Made by a program: the position numbers and the translations under genes
Part shown: piece after piece, positions 51,024 through 59,363 of the stretch
How positions within the stretch are numbered: position 1 is the stretch's first letter
Layout: each line of letters opens with the position of its first letter
Source: Streptomyces sp. XM4193
Lineage (GTDB): Bacteria > Actinomycetota > Actinomycetes > Streptomycetales > Streptomycetaceae
NCBI RefSeq assembly: GCF_023072595.1
Contig: NZ_JALLGK010000008.1
Coordinates: forward strand, 62,001-126,000
Length of the DNA: 64,000 bases
Direction: 5' to 3'
The notes under the pieces: generated by a model
What the model saw: the letters and a program-made list of their open reading frames with translations, nothing else
The model's database searches: none
Told to the model about the DNA's origin: nothing

Positions 51024-53546
51024 TCAGCTGTCCTTGGTCAGGTTGGGACCGCCACCGGCCGCCTCGATGGGCGGAACGTCCGGCAGGGCCGCCTTCTCCT
51101 CACCGCGGAAGGTGAACTTGGCCTGCTCGCCCTCGCCCTCGACCTCCACGACCACGATGTGGCCGGGACGCAGCTCGCCGAAGAGGATCTTCTCCGAGAG
51201 CGTGTCCTCGATCTCGCGCTGGATCGTGCGGCGCAGCGGACGGGCGCCCATGACCGGGTCGTACCCGCGCTTGGCGAGCAGCTCCTTGGCCTCGCCGCTG
51301 AGCTCCAGGCCCATGTCGCGGTCCTTCAGCCGCTCATCCACCTGCGCGATCATCAGGTCGACGATCTGGATGATGTCGGCCTGCGTCAGCTGGTGGAAGA
51401 CGACGGTGTCGTCGACACGGTTGAGGAACTCCGGCCGGAAGTGCTGCTTCAGCTCTTCGTTGACCTTGGCCTTCATCCGGTCGTAGCCGGCCTTGACGTC
51501 GCTCTGTGCGGCGAAGCCGAGGTTGAAGCCCTTGGAGATGTCCCGGGTGCCGAGGTTCGTCGTCATGATGATGACGGTGTTCTTGAAGTCCACGACCCGG
51601 CCCTGGGAGTCGGTCAGCCGACCGTCCTCCAGGATCTGCAGCAGCGAGTTGAAGATGTCCGGGTGGGCCTTCTCGACCTCGTCGAAGAGCACGACGGAGA
51701 ACGGCTTGCGGCGGACCTTCTCGGTCAGCTGGCCGCCCTCCTCGTATCCGACGTAGCCGGGAGGCGAACCGAACAGCCGAGAGACGGTGTGCTTCTCGCT
51801 GAACTCGGACATGTCGAGCGAGATCAGCGCGTCCTCGTCGCCGAAGAGGAACTCGGCGAGCGTCTTGGACAGCTCCGTCTTACCCACACCGGACGGGCCG
51901 GCGAAGATGAACGAACCGCCGGGCCGCTTCGGGTCCTTGAGACCGGCACGCGTACGCCGGATCGCCTGGGAGAGCGCCTTGATGGCGTCCTCCTGGCCGA
52001 TGACGCGCTTGTGCAGCTCGTCCTCCATGCGCAGCAGCCGGGAGGACTCCTCCTCGGTCAGCTTGAAGACCGGGATGCCGGTGGAAGCGGCGAGGACCTC
52101 GGCGATCAGCTCCTCGTCCACCTCGGCGACGACGTCCATGTCGCCGGCCTTCCACTCCTTCTCCCGGGTGGCCTTCTGGCCGAGGAGCTGCTTCTCGGTG
52201 TCGCGCAGGGACGCGGCCTTCTCGAAGTCCTGCGCGTCGATCGCGGACTCCTTCTCGCGACGCACGTTCGCGATCTTCTCGTCGAACTCGCGCAGGTCCG
52301 GCGGCGCGGTCATCCGGCGGATGCGCATCCGGGAGCCGGCCTCGTCGATCAGGTCGATCGCCTTGTCCGGCAGGAAGCGGTCCGAGATGTACCGGTCGGC
52401 CAGCGTCGCGGCGCCGACGAGGGCGGAGTCGGTGATGGAGACCCGGTGGTGCGCCTCGTACCGGTCGCGCAGGCCCTTGAGGATCTCGATGGTGTGCGAG
52501 AGCGAGGGCTCGGCGACCTGGATGGGCTGGAAACGACGCTCCAGCGCCGCGTCCTTCTCCAGGTACTTGCGGTACTCGTCGAGCGTGGTGGCACCGATGG
52601 TCTGGAGCTCACCGCGGGCCAGCATCGGCTTGAGGATGCTGGCGGCGTCGATCGCGCCCTCGGCGGCGCCGGCACCGACCAGGGTGTGGAGCTCGTCGAT
52701 GAACAGGATGATGTCGCCGCGGGTGCGGATCTCCTTGAGCACCTTCTTCAGGCGCTCCTCGAAGTCACCGCGGTAGCGGGAACCGGCCACCAGCGCGCCG
52801 AGGTCGAGGGTGTAGAGGTGCTTGTCCTTGAGGGTCTCGGGCACCTCGCCCTTGACGATGGACTGGGCCAGGCCCTCGACGACCGCCGTCTTGCCGACGC
52901 CGGGCTCGCCGATGAGCACCGGGTTGTTCTTCGTGCGGCGCGACAGCACCTGCATGACCCGCTCGATCTCCTTCTCGCGCCCGATGACCGGGTCGAGCTT
53001 GGATTCACGGGCGGCCTGGGTGAGGTTGCGGCCGAACTGGTCGAGCACGAGGGAGGTGGAGGGCGTGCCCTCTGCGGGACCACCGGCGGCGGCTGTCTCC
53101 TTGCCGCCCGAGTACCCGGAGAGCAGCTGGATGACCTGCTGCCGCACCCTGTTCAGATCGGCGCCCAGCTTCACCAGGACCTGGGCGGCGACGCCCTCGC
53201 CCTCGCGGATCAGGCCGAGCAGGATGTGCTCGGTGCCGATGTAGTTGTGGCCGAGCTGAAGGGCCTCGCGGAGCGAGAGCTCCAGGACCTTCTTGGCACG
53301 GGGCGTGAAGGGGATGTGGCCGGACGGGGCCTGCTGGCCCTGGCCGATGATCTCCTCCACCTGCTGGCGGACAGCCTCAAGCGAGATCCCGAGGCTCTCC
53401 AGGGCCTTAGCGGCGACACCCTCACCCTCGTGGATCAGGCCCAGGAGGATGTGCTCGGTGCCGATGTAGTTGTGGTTGAGCATCCGGGCTTCTTCCTGAG
53501 CCAGGACGACAACCCGCCGCGCGCGGTCGGTGAACCTCTCGAACAT
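51024..53546 (-). CDS. clpC: ClpC-type AAA+ unfoldase, ATP-dependent Clp protease subunit
   Basis: 840 residues. N domain with two Clp_N repeats (MFERFTDRARRVVVLAQEEA, HNYIGTEHILLGL twice). First AAA+: Walker A GEPGVGKTAV, Walker B IILFIDELHTLVG. A coiled M domain with UVR-like region (EKIANVRREKESAIDAQDF) about 420-465. Second AAA+: GPSGVGKTELSKTLAEFL, VLFDEVEKAHPDIF, then a P-loop GYxG-type contact VGYEEGG. C-terminal tail is Gly/Ala rich. It feeds substrates to ClpP. The start has a weak GAGG-like site; a long non-coding region lies upstream. Confidence 0.97.
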   Translation of the reverse strand: MFERFTDRARRVVVLAQEEARMLNHNYIGTEHILLGLIHEGEGVAAKALESLGISLEAVRQQVEEIIGQGQQAPSGHIPFTPRAKKVLELSLREALQLGHNYIGTEHILLGLIREGEGVAAQVLVKLGADLNRVRQQVIQLLSGYSGGKETAAAGGPAEGTPSTSLVLDQFGRNLTQAARESKLDPVIGREKEIERVMQVLSRRTKNNPVLIGEPGVGKTAVVEGLAQSIVKGEVPETLKDKHLYTLDLGALVAGSRYRGDFEERLKKVLKEIRTRGDIILFIDELHTLVGAGAAEGAIDAASILKPMLARGELQTIGATTLDEYRKYLEKDAALERRFQPIQVAEPSLSHTIEILKGLRDRYEAHHRVSITDSALVGAATLADRYISDRFLPDKAIDLIDEAGSRMRIRRMTAPPDLREFDEKIANVRREKESAIDAQDFEKAASLRDTEKQLLGQKATREKEWKAGDMDVVAEVDEELIAEVLAASTGIPVFKLTEEESSRLLRMEDELHKRVIGQEDAIKALSQAIRRTRAGLKDPKRPGGSFIFAGPSGVGKTELSKTLAEFLFGDEDALISLDMSEFSEKHTVSRLFGSPPGYVGYEEGGQLTEKVRRKPFSVVLFDEVEKAHPDIFNSLLQILEDGRLTDSQGRVVDFKNTVIIMTTNLGTRDISKGFNLGFAAQSDVKAGYDRMKAKVNEELKQHFRPEFLNRVDDTVVFHQLTQADIIQIVDLMIAQVDERLKDRDMGLELSGEAKELLAKRGYDPVMGARPLRRTIQREIEDTLSEKILFGELRPGHIVVVEVEGEGEQAKFTFRGEEKAALPDVPPIEAAGGGPNLTKDS

Positions 53547-53815
53547 CGTTAATCGCTCCTCAGAGCGGTCAGTCAGCTAGGGGACGCTCCCCTCTCTGTC
53601 CTTCCGCAGCTTAGTCCCGCAAGCGGGGACCGCTCATTCCAACTGCCGACACCCGTCCGGATACCGCCGTCTCCGCCGGAGGGCTTTCGGACCCTCCTCG
53701 CACGAGGCGACGTCCACCGGTTCTGAACCGCTGTCCCGAACGGACGACAACAGTTCCAACCCGATGGTGCGAGACGATGTTCCCGCAGGCCAGGCGGATC
53801 AGACTCCTTTGAGTA

Positions 53816-53826
53816 CGCCGAGCGCG
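53816..53826 (-). promoter_or_regulatory. ClgR-box-like motif upstream of clpC
   Basis: CGC-CGAGC-GCG reads GTTCGCGCTCGGCGTAC on the clpC strand, matching the CGC-N5-GCG core of ClgR operators. clpC and clpP are ClgR targets in Streptomyces. It lies 270 bp upstream of the clpC start. Confidence 0.4.
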
Positions 53827-54300
53827 AACGTCGGCCTCCGCACCGGCCGTTCGCGCCGCCGCACCACTGCCCCGGCACCGCCCTCACGAGGAGCTTTCCC
53901 CGCGGCGCCCGGGATGTGCACACAGGACGGGCCCGAAGGGCCTCCGCTTCTGGCGAACAAGGTCTTCACCGGTCCGGAAGATCCAGCATCACGGTCAGTC
54001 ACAGAACCGGAGAGAGCGGAAACCCTCGGTGAACGACCGGGAATGCGACCCCGGAGCCCCGAGGAGTCGTCAATATTCACATATCGGACATCAAGTGCTC
54101 CGGATCCGGCGAAGTCCCGCCGGGCGGCACGCGGATGCGTCCCGTACCGGTCGGCGCGAGGGAAATCCGGCCCCCGGGAAGCCGGCCGATTCGCCCCGTC
54201 CACTGCGAACAGTGTCGAATCGGCTTCCCGGAGTCGGATAAGCGTGAGCCCCGCCCCGGCGGAGGTGGCGGATTTTCCTGCAAGAAGACCGGTAGTGCTT

Positions 54301-54319
54301 CGGTGGCACAATGCCACCG
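54301..54319 (-). terminator. Hairpin downstream of lsr2
   Basis: CGGTGGC (54301-54307) and GCCACCG (54313-54319) form a 7-bp stem, 26 bp after the lsr2 stop. Confidence 0.5.
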
Positions 54320-54344
54320 CCACCGGCCCGGAGGCGTACCGAAG

Positions 54345-54683
54345 TCAGCCGTTGGCCTTCCGGTAGGCCTCCTGGATGTTCGTGGGAATACGGCCGCGCT
54401 CATTGACGTCGTAGCCGTTCTCCTTGGCCCATGCGCGAATCTTCGGGGTATCGCCGCCCGCGGAAGCGGCAGCGGTACGGCCGGACTTACCGCGGCCCCC
54501 GGACGAGCGGCCGGTACGACGGCCCGCCTTCACGAAGTCTTCGAGTGCGTCCCGCAGCTTGCTCGCGTTGTCGGCGTTGAGGTCGATCTCATAGGACTTG
54601 CCGTCCAGTGCGAACGTCACCGTCTCATCGGCTTCGCCACCGTCGATGTCGTCAACGAGAAGAACCTGAACCTTCTGTGCCAC
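54345..54683 (-). CDS. lsr2: Nucleoid-associated protein Lsr2
   Basis: 112 residues. N-terminal dimerisation domain (VAQKVQVLLVDDIDGGEADETVTFALDG), basic central linker rich in Gly/Ser/Arg (about 55-72), C-terminal DNA-binding domain with the AT-hook-like RGR in ENGYDVNERGRIPTNIQEAY. It silences AT-rich, often foreign, DNA. GTG start with GGGAG upstream at 9 nt. The regions flanking the gene are comparatively AT-rich, consistent with known autobinding. Confidence 0.95.
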   Translation of the reverse strand: MAQKVQVLLVDDIDGGEADETVTFALDGKSYEIDLNADNASKLRDALEDFVKAGRRTGRSSGGRGKSGRTAAASAGGDTPKIRAWAKENGYDVNERGRIPTNIQEAYRKANG

Positions 54684-54885
54684 CGGCTTACTCCCATTCG
54701 CTGCGTCGCCGCCCCGTTCTGGATGACAGGCCGACATAACCGATTACCGATATTGACGACGACAGCAAACCCCTTTTCTCGTGGAAATTCAAACCCTCGG
54801 GAGGGCTTGACCCGATCCGGGGCTGGGCAGCGAGTGGACCTTTCGGACATAGTCGCCGGTGATCCGGGGAGTGGCAATGCCCGTA

Positions 54886-55404
54886 TCAAAGGTGCAGAAG
54901 CATCCTGCTGTTGCCCAGGGTGTTGGGCTTCACCCGCTCCAGGCCGAGGAACTCGGCAACCCCTTCGTCGTACGATCGCAGCAGCTCGCTGTACACGTCG
55001 CCGTCCACCGGAGCCTCACCGATCTCGGTGAAACCGTGCTTCGCGAAGAAGGAGACCTCGAACGTCAGACAGAAAATACGGCTGACTCCGAGCCCGCGCG
55101 CCGTCTCGACCAGCTTCCCCAGAAGCCGGTGCCCCACGCCTGTTCCTTTGAGTGCCGGATCCACGGCCAGGGTGCGCACCTCTGCGAGGTCCTCCCACAT
55201 CACATGGAGCGCGCCGCAACCGACCACTTCACCGTCGCTGTCCCGCTCCGCGACCCAGAACTCCTGGATGTCCTCGTAAAGCGTCACCGTCGCTTTGTCC
55301 ATCAGGATGCGATCGCCGGCGTAGACGTCGATGAGGCGGCGTACGGCGCGCACGTCGGTCGTACGGGCCCTGCGGACATGGAGCGCGGTTATGGCTTCTG
55401 GCAT
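54886..55404 (-). CDS. Amino-acid N-acetyltransferase (short ArgA type)
   Basis: 172-residue single GNAT domain. VRRARTTDVRAVRRLIDVYA, EVVGCGALHVMWEDLAEVRTLAVDP, LKGTGVGHRLLGKLVETA (acetyl-CoA loop) and FCLTFEVSFFAKHGF are typical of short N-acetylglutamate synthases of actinobacteria (Rv2747 type), which acetylate Glu or Gln for arginine synthesis. It lies 9 bp after blaI-type gene; TAGCGT in the end of that gene lies 6 nt before the ATG, so it may have its own leaderless promoter. Confidence 0.88.
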   Translation of the reverse strand: MPEAITALHVRRARTTDVRAVRRLIDVYAGDRILMDKATVTLYEDIQEFWVAERDSDGEVVGCGALHVMWEDLAEVRTLAVDPALKGTGVGHRLLGKLVETARGLGVSRIFCLTFEVSFFAKHGFTEIGEAPVDGDVYSELLRSYDEGVAEFLGLERVKPNTLGNSRMLLHL

Positions 55405-55413
55405 GAGGGAACG

Positions 55414-55806
55414 CTATCGCTCACCCGGTTCGGTCAGACGTTCGCCATTGAGTTGCACGACGCGCAGGGCATCACGCAGGGCTTCGGTCTGTTGCGGCGA
55501 CATCATGCCGAAGAAGGCGACCAGTGCGGCGGCCGGGTTGTCACTCTCCGACCACGCCTCGTTCATCAGTGCGGCCGCATAAGCGGCGCGGGTGGAGACG
55601 GCCTCATATCGATAGGCACGCCCCTCCTGCTCCCGTCTGAGCCATCCCTTCTGGTGAAGGTTGTCCATGACGGTCATCACGGTGGTGTAGGCGATCTGCC
55701 GTCCCTGCTGGAGATCCTCCAGGACTTCTCGGACGGTTACCGGGCGGTTCCACTCCCACACCCGCGTCATCACGGCGTCTTCGAGGTCACCCAATGGTCG
55801 CGGCAC
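55414..55806 (-). CDS. BlaI/MecI/CopY-family transcriptional regulator
   Basis: 130 residues. Winged helix: PLGDLEDAVMTRVWEWNRPVTVREVLEDL, IAYTTVMTVMDNLHQKGWLRREQEGRAYRYEA, the BlaI family signature. C-terminal dimerisation helices follow. No BlaR-type sensor protease gene is adjacent, so it probably responds otherwise. GTG start 6 nt after TATCCT (leaderless). It ends in TAG, which also forms part of the downstream -10-like hexamer. Confidence 0.9.
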   Translation of the reverse strand: MPRPLGDLEDAVMTRVWEWNRPVTVREVLEDLQQGRQIAYTTVMTVMDNLHQKGWLRREQEGRAYRYEAVSTRAAYAAALMNEAWSESDNPAAALVAFFGMMSPQQTEALRDALRVVQLNGERLTEPGER

Positions 55807-55883
55807 AGCTGAAGGATATGGGTGCGGGAAACACGCGGCACGGCCGTGGAGGCCGTCCGTGCGGCGAACGGGAAAGGGGCGGC

Positions 55884-56072
55884 TCAGGCCGCGGGGCCGC
55901 CGTCGGCGGCGCTCTCGCGGCGGCTCGCCTCGGCGCGCGCGAAAGCGGCGTCGACGGCGGCGTCCTCCTTGGACTTGTTCGGCCCGCCCTGCGTCTTGAC
56001 GATCGTCACGATCAGCGCGATGAAGGCGATGGCCATCACCACGGAGGGGGTCAGTGCGGCGATGTAGTCCAT
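55884..56072 (-). CDS. Small membrane protein, unknown function
   Basis: 62 residues. One TM helix 5-25 (AALTPSVVMAIAFIALIVTIV), then a hydrophilic charged tail (KTQGGPNKSKEDAAVDAAFARAEASRR in two parts) likely in the cytoplasm. ATG at 56072 with GGGAG close upstream and GGAGG farther. Conserved-looking but with no known role. It lies upstream of, and on the same strand as, blaI. Confidence 0.65.
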   Translation of the reverse strand: MDYIAALTPSVVMAIAFIALIVTIVKTQGGPNKSKEDAAVDAAFARAEASRRESAADGGPAA

Positions 56073-56272
56073 TGCTCCCGGCCTCCTGCTGCGGTACGTG
56101 CTGTCGCCGGACCGGCCGCGCACGGCGCACGGGGGTCCGGGCACCAGAGTAGGCCAGCGCCGGAACGCCGCCGCGCGGGCCCCTGGAGAGCGGGCCCGCG
56201 CGGCGGCGCACGGCGTACGGGTGTGCGGTCGGGCGGCCGGGCGGTCCGACCCCCGTCCGCACCGCGGAGGGC

Positions 56273-57166
56273 TCAGGCGGACAGGGCGTCCGTCCGGAGG
56301 TGCTCCTCGGGCGGGACGGACCGGTCGCCGGGCGGGGGCTTGGGCCGGCGACGGGGCGGAAAGACCTCGCCGGGCGTCGGTACGGGCCTCGTCGGCCGCG
56401 GGCCGGAGGGCCCGGGGGACTTGGGGCCCGGGGCGGGCGCGGGGCGCGGGGTGCGCTCGCGGTCGTCGCTTTCCTTGGCAGCCATGTGTTCCCCACCGTC
56501 CTTGTCTGTGTCGTCGCGGAGATCGGCGATGTGGTCGGTTTCGGCTGGGCACCCGGCGCGGCCGGGTGCCGGGGTGCGGCCGGACGCGGCTCGGACCGCC
56601 GGGCCGGGCCCGTCGGCGGCCGGGCGGGAACCCGGTACGGCGGCGCCCTCGGCGCCCCGTCCGTTCCGGCAGGGGTACGGCGGGGACGGCACGGGCACAC
56701 CTCCGGCGAGGCCGCTCGGCACGACGAGGAGGTGACGGGCGCTCCCCTCGCGGCGCGCGGGCAGGGCGGCGGGAGGAGCGGCGGAGAGCCGGTCGAGGAG
56801 CCGACGGGCCCGCTGCCGGTCCGCGGTGCTGCCGGCCGCGCCGAAGGCGATCCGGCGCAGGCTGGCCAGATCCTCGGAGCCGGTCGGGCAACCGGCGCTC
56901 AGCGCCTCGTCCAGGCTCTCCAGATAGCCGCGGGCGGAGCCGGGCAGCGCGGCGCGGTAGCGGCGCAGGTCGGCGACGAGGAAGGCGCGCCGCCGGGCGG
57001 CCTCGCCGTCCGCCTGGTCCACCGCCCGGGCGAGACGGCGGCAGGCGCGGACCTCGCGTTCCGGTACGAGCGCGGGCCGCACCACTGCTTCCAGGGCACG
57101 TCGCAGCACGCGCAGCTCGTCCGCGCTGAAGGCCATACCGCCTCGGGAGCCATGTGGAATGGGCAT
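56273..57166 (-). CDS. Hypothetical protein with helical N-terminus and Pro/Arg-rich C-terminus
   Basis: 297 residues without signal or TM. Residues 1-130 are helical and Arg/Ala/Leu-rich (ADELRVLRRALEAVVRPAL, RAFLVADLRRYRAALPGSARGYLESLDEAL), residues about 150-225 are low complexity, and the last 70 (from MAAKESDDRERTPRP) are Pro/Arg-rich with a possible own start (ATG at 56483 after GGGGA), so two genes read in one frame cannot be excluded. TATCGT lies 6 nt before the ATG at 57166 (leaderless). Function unknown. Confidence 0.55.
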   Translation of the reverse strand: MPIPHGSRGGMAFSADELRVLRRALEAVVRPALVPEREVRACRRLARAVDQADGEAARRRAFLVADLRRYRAALPGSARGYLESLDEALSAGCPTGSEDLASLRRIAFGAAGSTADRQRARRLLDRLSAAPPAALPARREGSARHLLVVPSGLAGGVPVPSPPYPCRNGRGAEGAAVPGSRPAADGPGPAVRAASGRTPAPGRAGCPAETDHIADLRDDTDKDGGEHMAAKESDDRERTPRPAPAPGPKSPGPSGPRPTRPVPTPGEVFPPRRRPKPPPGDRSVPPEEHLRTDALSA

Positions 57167-57393
57167 AACCCGACGATAGGCGCTAATCGGACGAAATGGC
57201 TCGAACCACGCGCTCGTTGCCCGCTCGGCACGGGCCGGCCGGTGCGCCGGTGCGGGCCGGCCGGCCGGAAGCGGATCCGGGCGGCCGGACCGCCCGTACG
57301 GGTGTCCGCGGGCCCGCAGGACCCCGCCGGGCCCGCGGTCGGCGGTCGGTCGGCGGGGCCTCGGTGGACGTCGACGGGCGGGCCTCGGTGGAC

Positions 57394-57455
57394 GGGGCCG
57401 CGGCCCGGGTCGGGCTCGGTGGGCGGGGCCGCGGCCCGGGTCGGGCTCGGTGGGC
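57394..57455. repeat. Perfect 31-bp tandem duplication
   Basis: 57394-57424 and 57425-57455 are identical; each begins GGGGCCGCGGCCCGGGTCGG. Shorter copies of GGCCTCGGTGGAC lie just to the left. Confidence 0.75.
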
Positions 57456-57459
57456 GGGG

Positions 57460-57487
57460 CCCGTCCGGGCGGTCGGCGGCGGACGGG
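57460..57487 (-). terminator. Terminator of the coaX operon
   Basis: CCCGTCCG (57460-57467) and CGGACGGG (57480-57487) form an 8-bp stem 18 bp after the coaX stop. Confidence 0.55.
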
Positions 57488-57505
57488 GGGCGGGCACGGA
57501 AACGG

Positions 57506-58312
<807 letters not shown>

Positions 58313-58314
58313 GG

Positions 58315-59361
58315 TCAGTTCCCCCCATCGGCGGACTCGCGCAGGTCCAGGCCGATGTCCAGGATCGGGGCGGAGTGGGTCAGCGCCCCGACCGCGATGT
58401 GGTCGACACCGGTGCGGCCGTACTCCTCGGCGTTGGCGAGCGTGAGACCGCCCGAGGACTCCAGCCGCGCGCGCCCGGCGACCAGGGCGACGGCCTCGGC
58501 GGTGAGGGCGGGGGTGAAGTTGTCGAGCAGGATCAGGTCGGCGCCCTCGGCGAGCACCGGCTCGATCTGGTCCAGCCGGTCCACCTCGACCTCGACGGGC
58601 AGATCGGGGTACGCGCTCCGTACGGCCTTGAAGGCGGCGGTCACCCCGCCGGCCGCGACGACGTGGTTGTCCTTGATCAGCGCGGCGTCGGAGAGCGACA
58701 TCCGGTGGTTCTCGCCGCCGCCGCAGCGGACCGCGAACTTCTCCAGGGCGCGCAGTCCGGGGGTGGTCTTGCGGGTGTCCCGCACGGTCGCCCCCGTGCC
58801 TTCCAGCGCGTCCACCCAGGCGCGGGTGGCGGTGGCGACCCCGGACAGGCGGCACAGCAGGTTGAGCGCGGGACGCTCGCCGACGAGCAGGTCGCGGGTA
58901 CGGGTGGTGACGGTCAGCAGCCGCTGTCCCGCCTCCACCCGGTCGCCGTCGGCCACGTGCCGCTCGACCTCCAGATCAGCGGTGGCGGCGACCGACAGCA
59001 CCGCCTCGGCGATGTGCAGACCGGCGACCGTACCGGCCTGACGGGCCGTGAAGTCGCCGACGGACACCGCGTCCTCGGCGATGGTGGCGAGCGTGGTGAC
59101 GTCACCGGTGCCGTGCTCGTCCTGGTCCTCCGCGAGGGCGACCAGCGCGATGTCCTCCACCAGCAGCGGGTCGAGTCCGTCCGCGTACAGCACCTCCGCG
59201 AGCGCCGGGTCGAGCCCGCTCTCCTGGTCGGCCTCGCCGTCCGCGCAGCCGCAGCCCTCGCCGCAGCCGGACTGCCGGTCCGACTCCGCGTCGAGCAGGG
59301 GCAGTCGGTCCGGGGACGGATCGCCGGCGGCGGCGCGGGCGGGCTGGTCGTTGGGGGTCAC
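58315..59361 (-). CDS. nadC: Nicotinate-nucleotide (quinolinate) pyrophosphorylase
   Basis: 348 residues. QPRTase type II barrel: DVTTLATIAEDA, RLSGVATATRAWVDAL, RDTRKTTPGLRALEKFAVRCGGG split over the active site with Arg and Lys, SDAALIKDNHV, VEVEVDRLDQ, ILLDNFTP. It makes NaMN from quinolinate and PRPP. The N-terminal about 55 residues are an extra arm containing the Cys cluster CGEGCGC (33-39), seen in other Streptomyces NadC but not in most bacteria. GTG with AGGAGT upstream; starts 2 bp after nadB's end. Confidence 0.94.
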   Translation of the reverse strand: MTPNDQPARAAAGDPSPDRLPLLDAESDRQSGCGEGCGCADGEADQESGLDPALAEVLYADGLDPLLVEDIALVALAEDQDEHGTGDVTTLATIAEDAVSVGDFTARQAGTVAGLHIAEAVLSVAATADLEVERHVADGDRVEAGQRLLTVTTRTRDLLVGERPALNLLCRLSGVATATRAWVDALEGTGATVRDTRKTTPGLRALEKFAVRCGGGENHRMSLSDAALIKDNHVVAAGGVTAAFKAVRSAYPDLPVEVEVDRLDQIEPVLAEGADLILLDNFTPALTAEAVALVAGRARLESSGGLTLANAEEYGRTGVDHIAVGALTHSAPILDIGLDLRESADGGN

Positions 59362-59363
59362 TG

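Larger units (their letters stand above)
53547..54344. other. 800-bp non-coding region between clpC and lsr2
   Basis: No ORF on either strand has convincing start signals or recognisable sequence, and the base composition is less extreme than its surroundings. Seen in it: a small inverted repeat (about 53614-53630), a ClgR-box-like motif at 53816-53826, a hairpin (54174-54232) with an imperfect 14-bp stem, an AT-rich stretch near 54069-54090, and a hairpin just downstream of lsr2. It may contain the clpC promoters and a long leader. Confidence 0.4.
57167..57505. other. Intergenic region with tandem repeats
   Basis: About 340 bp between coaX and a divergent-side hypothetical gene; holds a 31-bp tandem repeat and the coaX terminator, no gene. 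Confidence 0.5.

Noticed and set aside
51009..53552. 847-codon forward reading frame
   Set aside because: Exact antisense shadow of clpC.
53764..54366. Gene candidates on either strand between clpC and lsr2
   Set aside because: Both frames give Arg/Ser/Pro-rich translations without ribosome-binding sites or recognisable domains.
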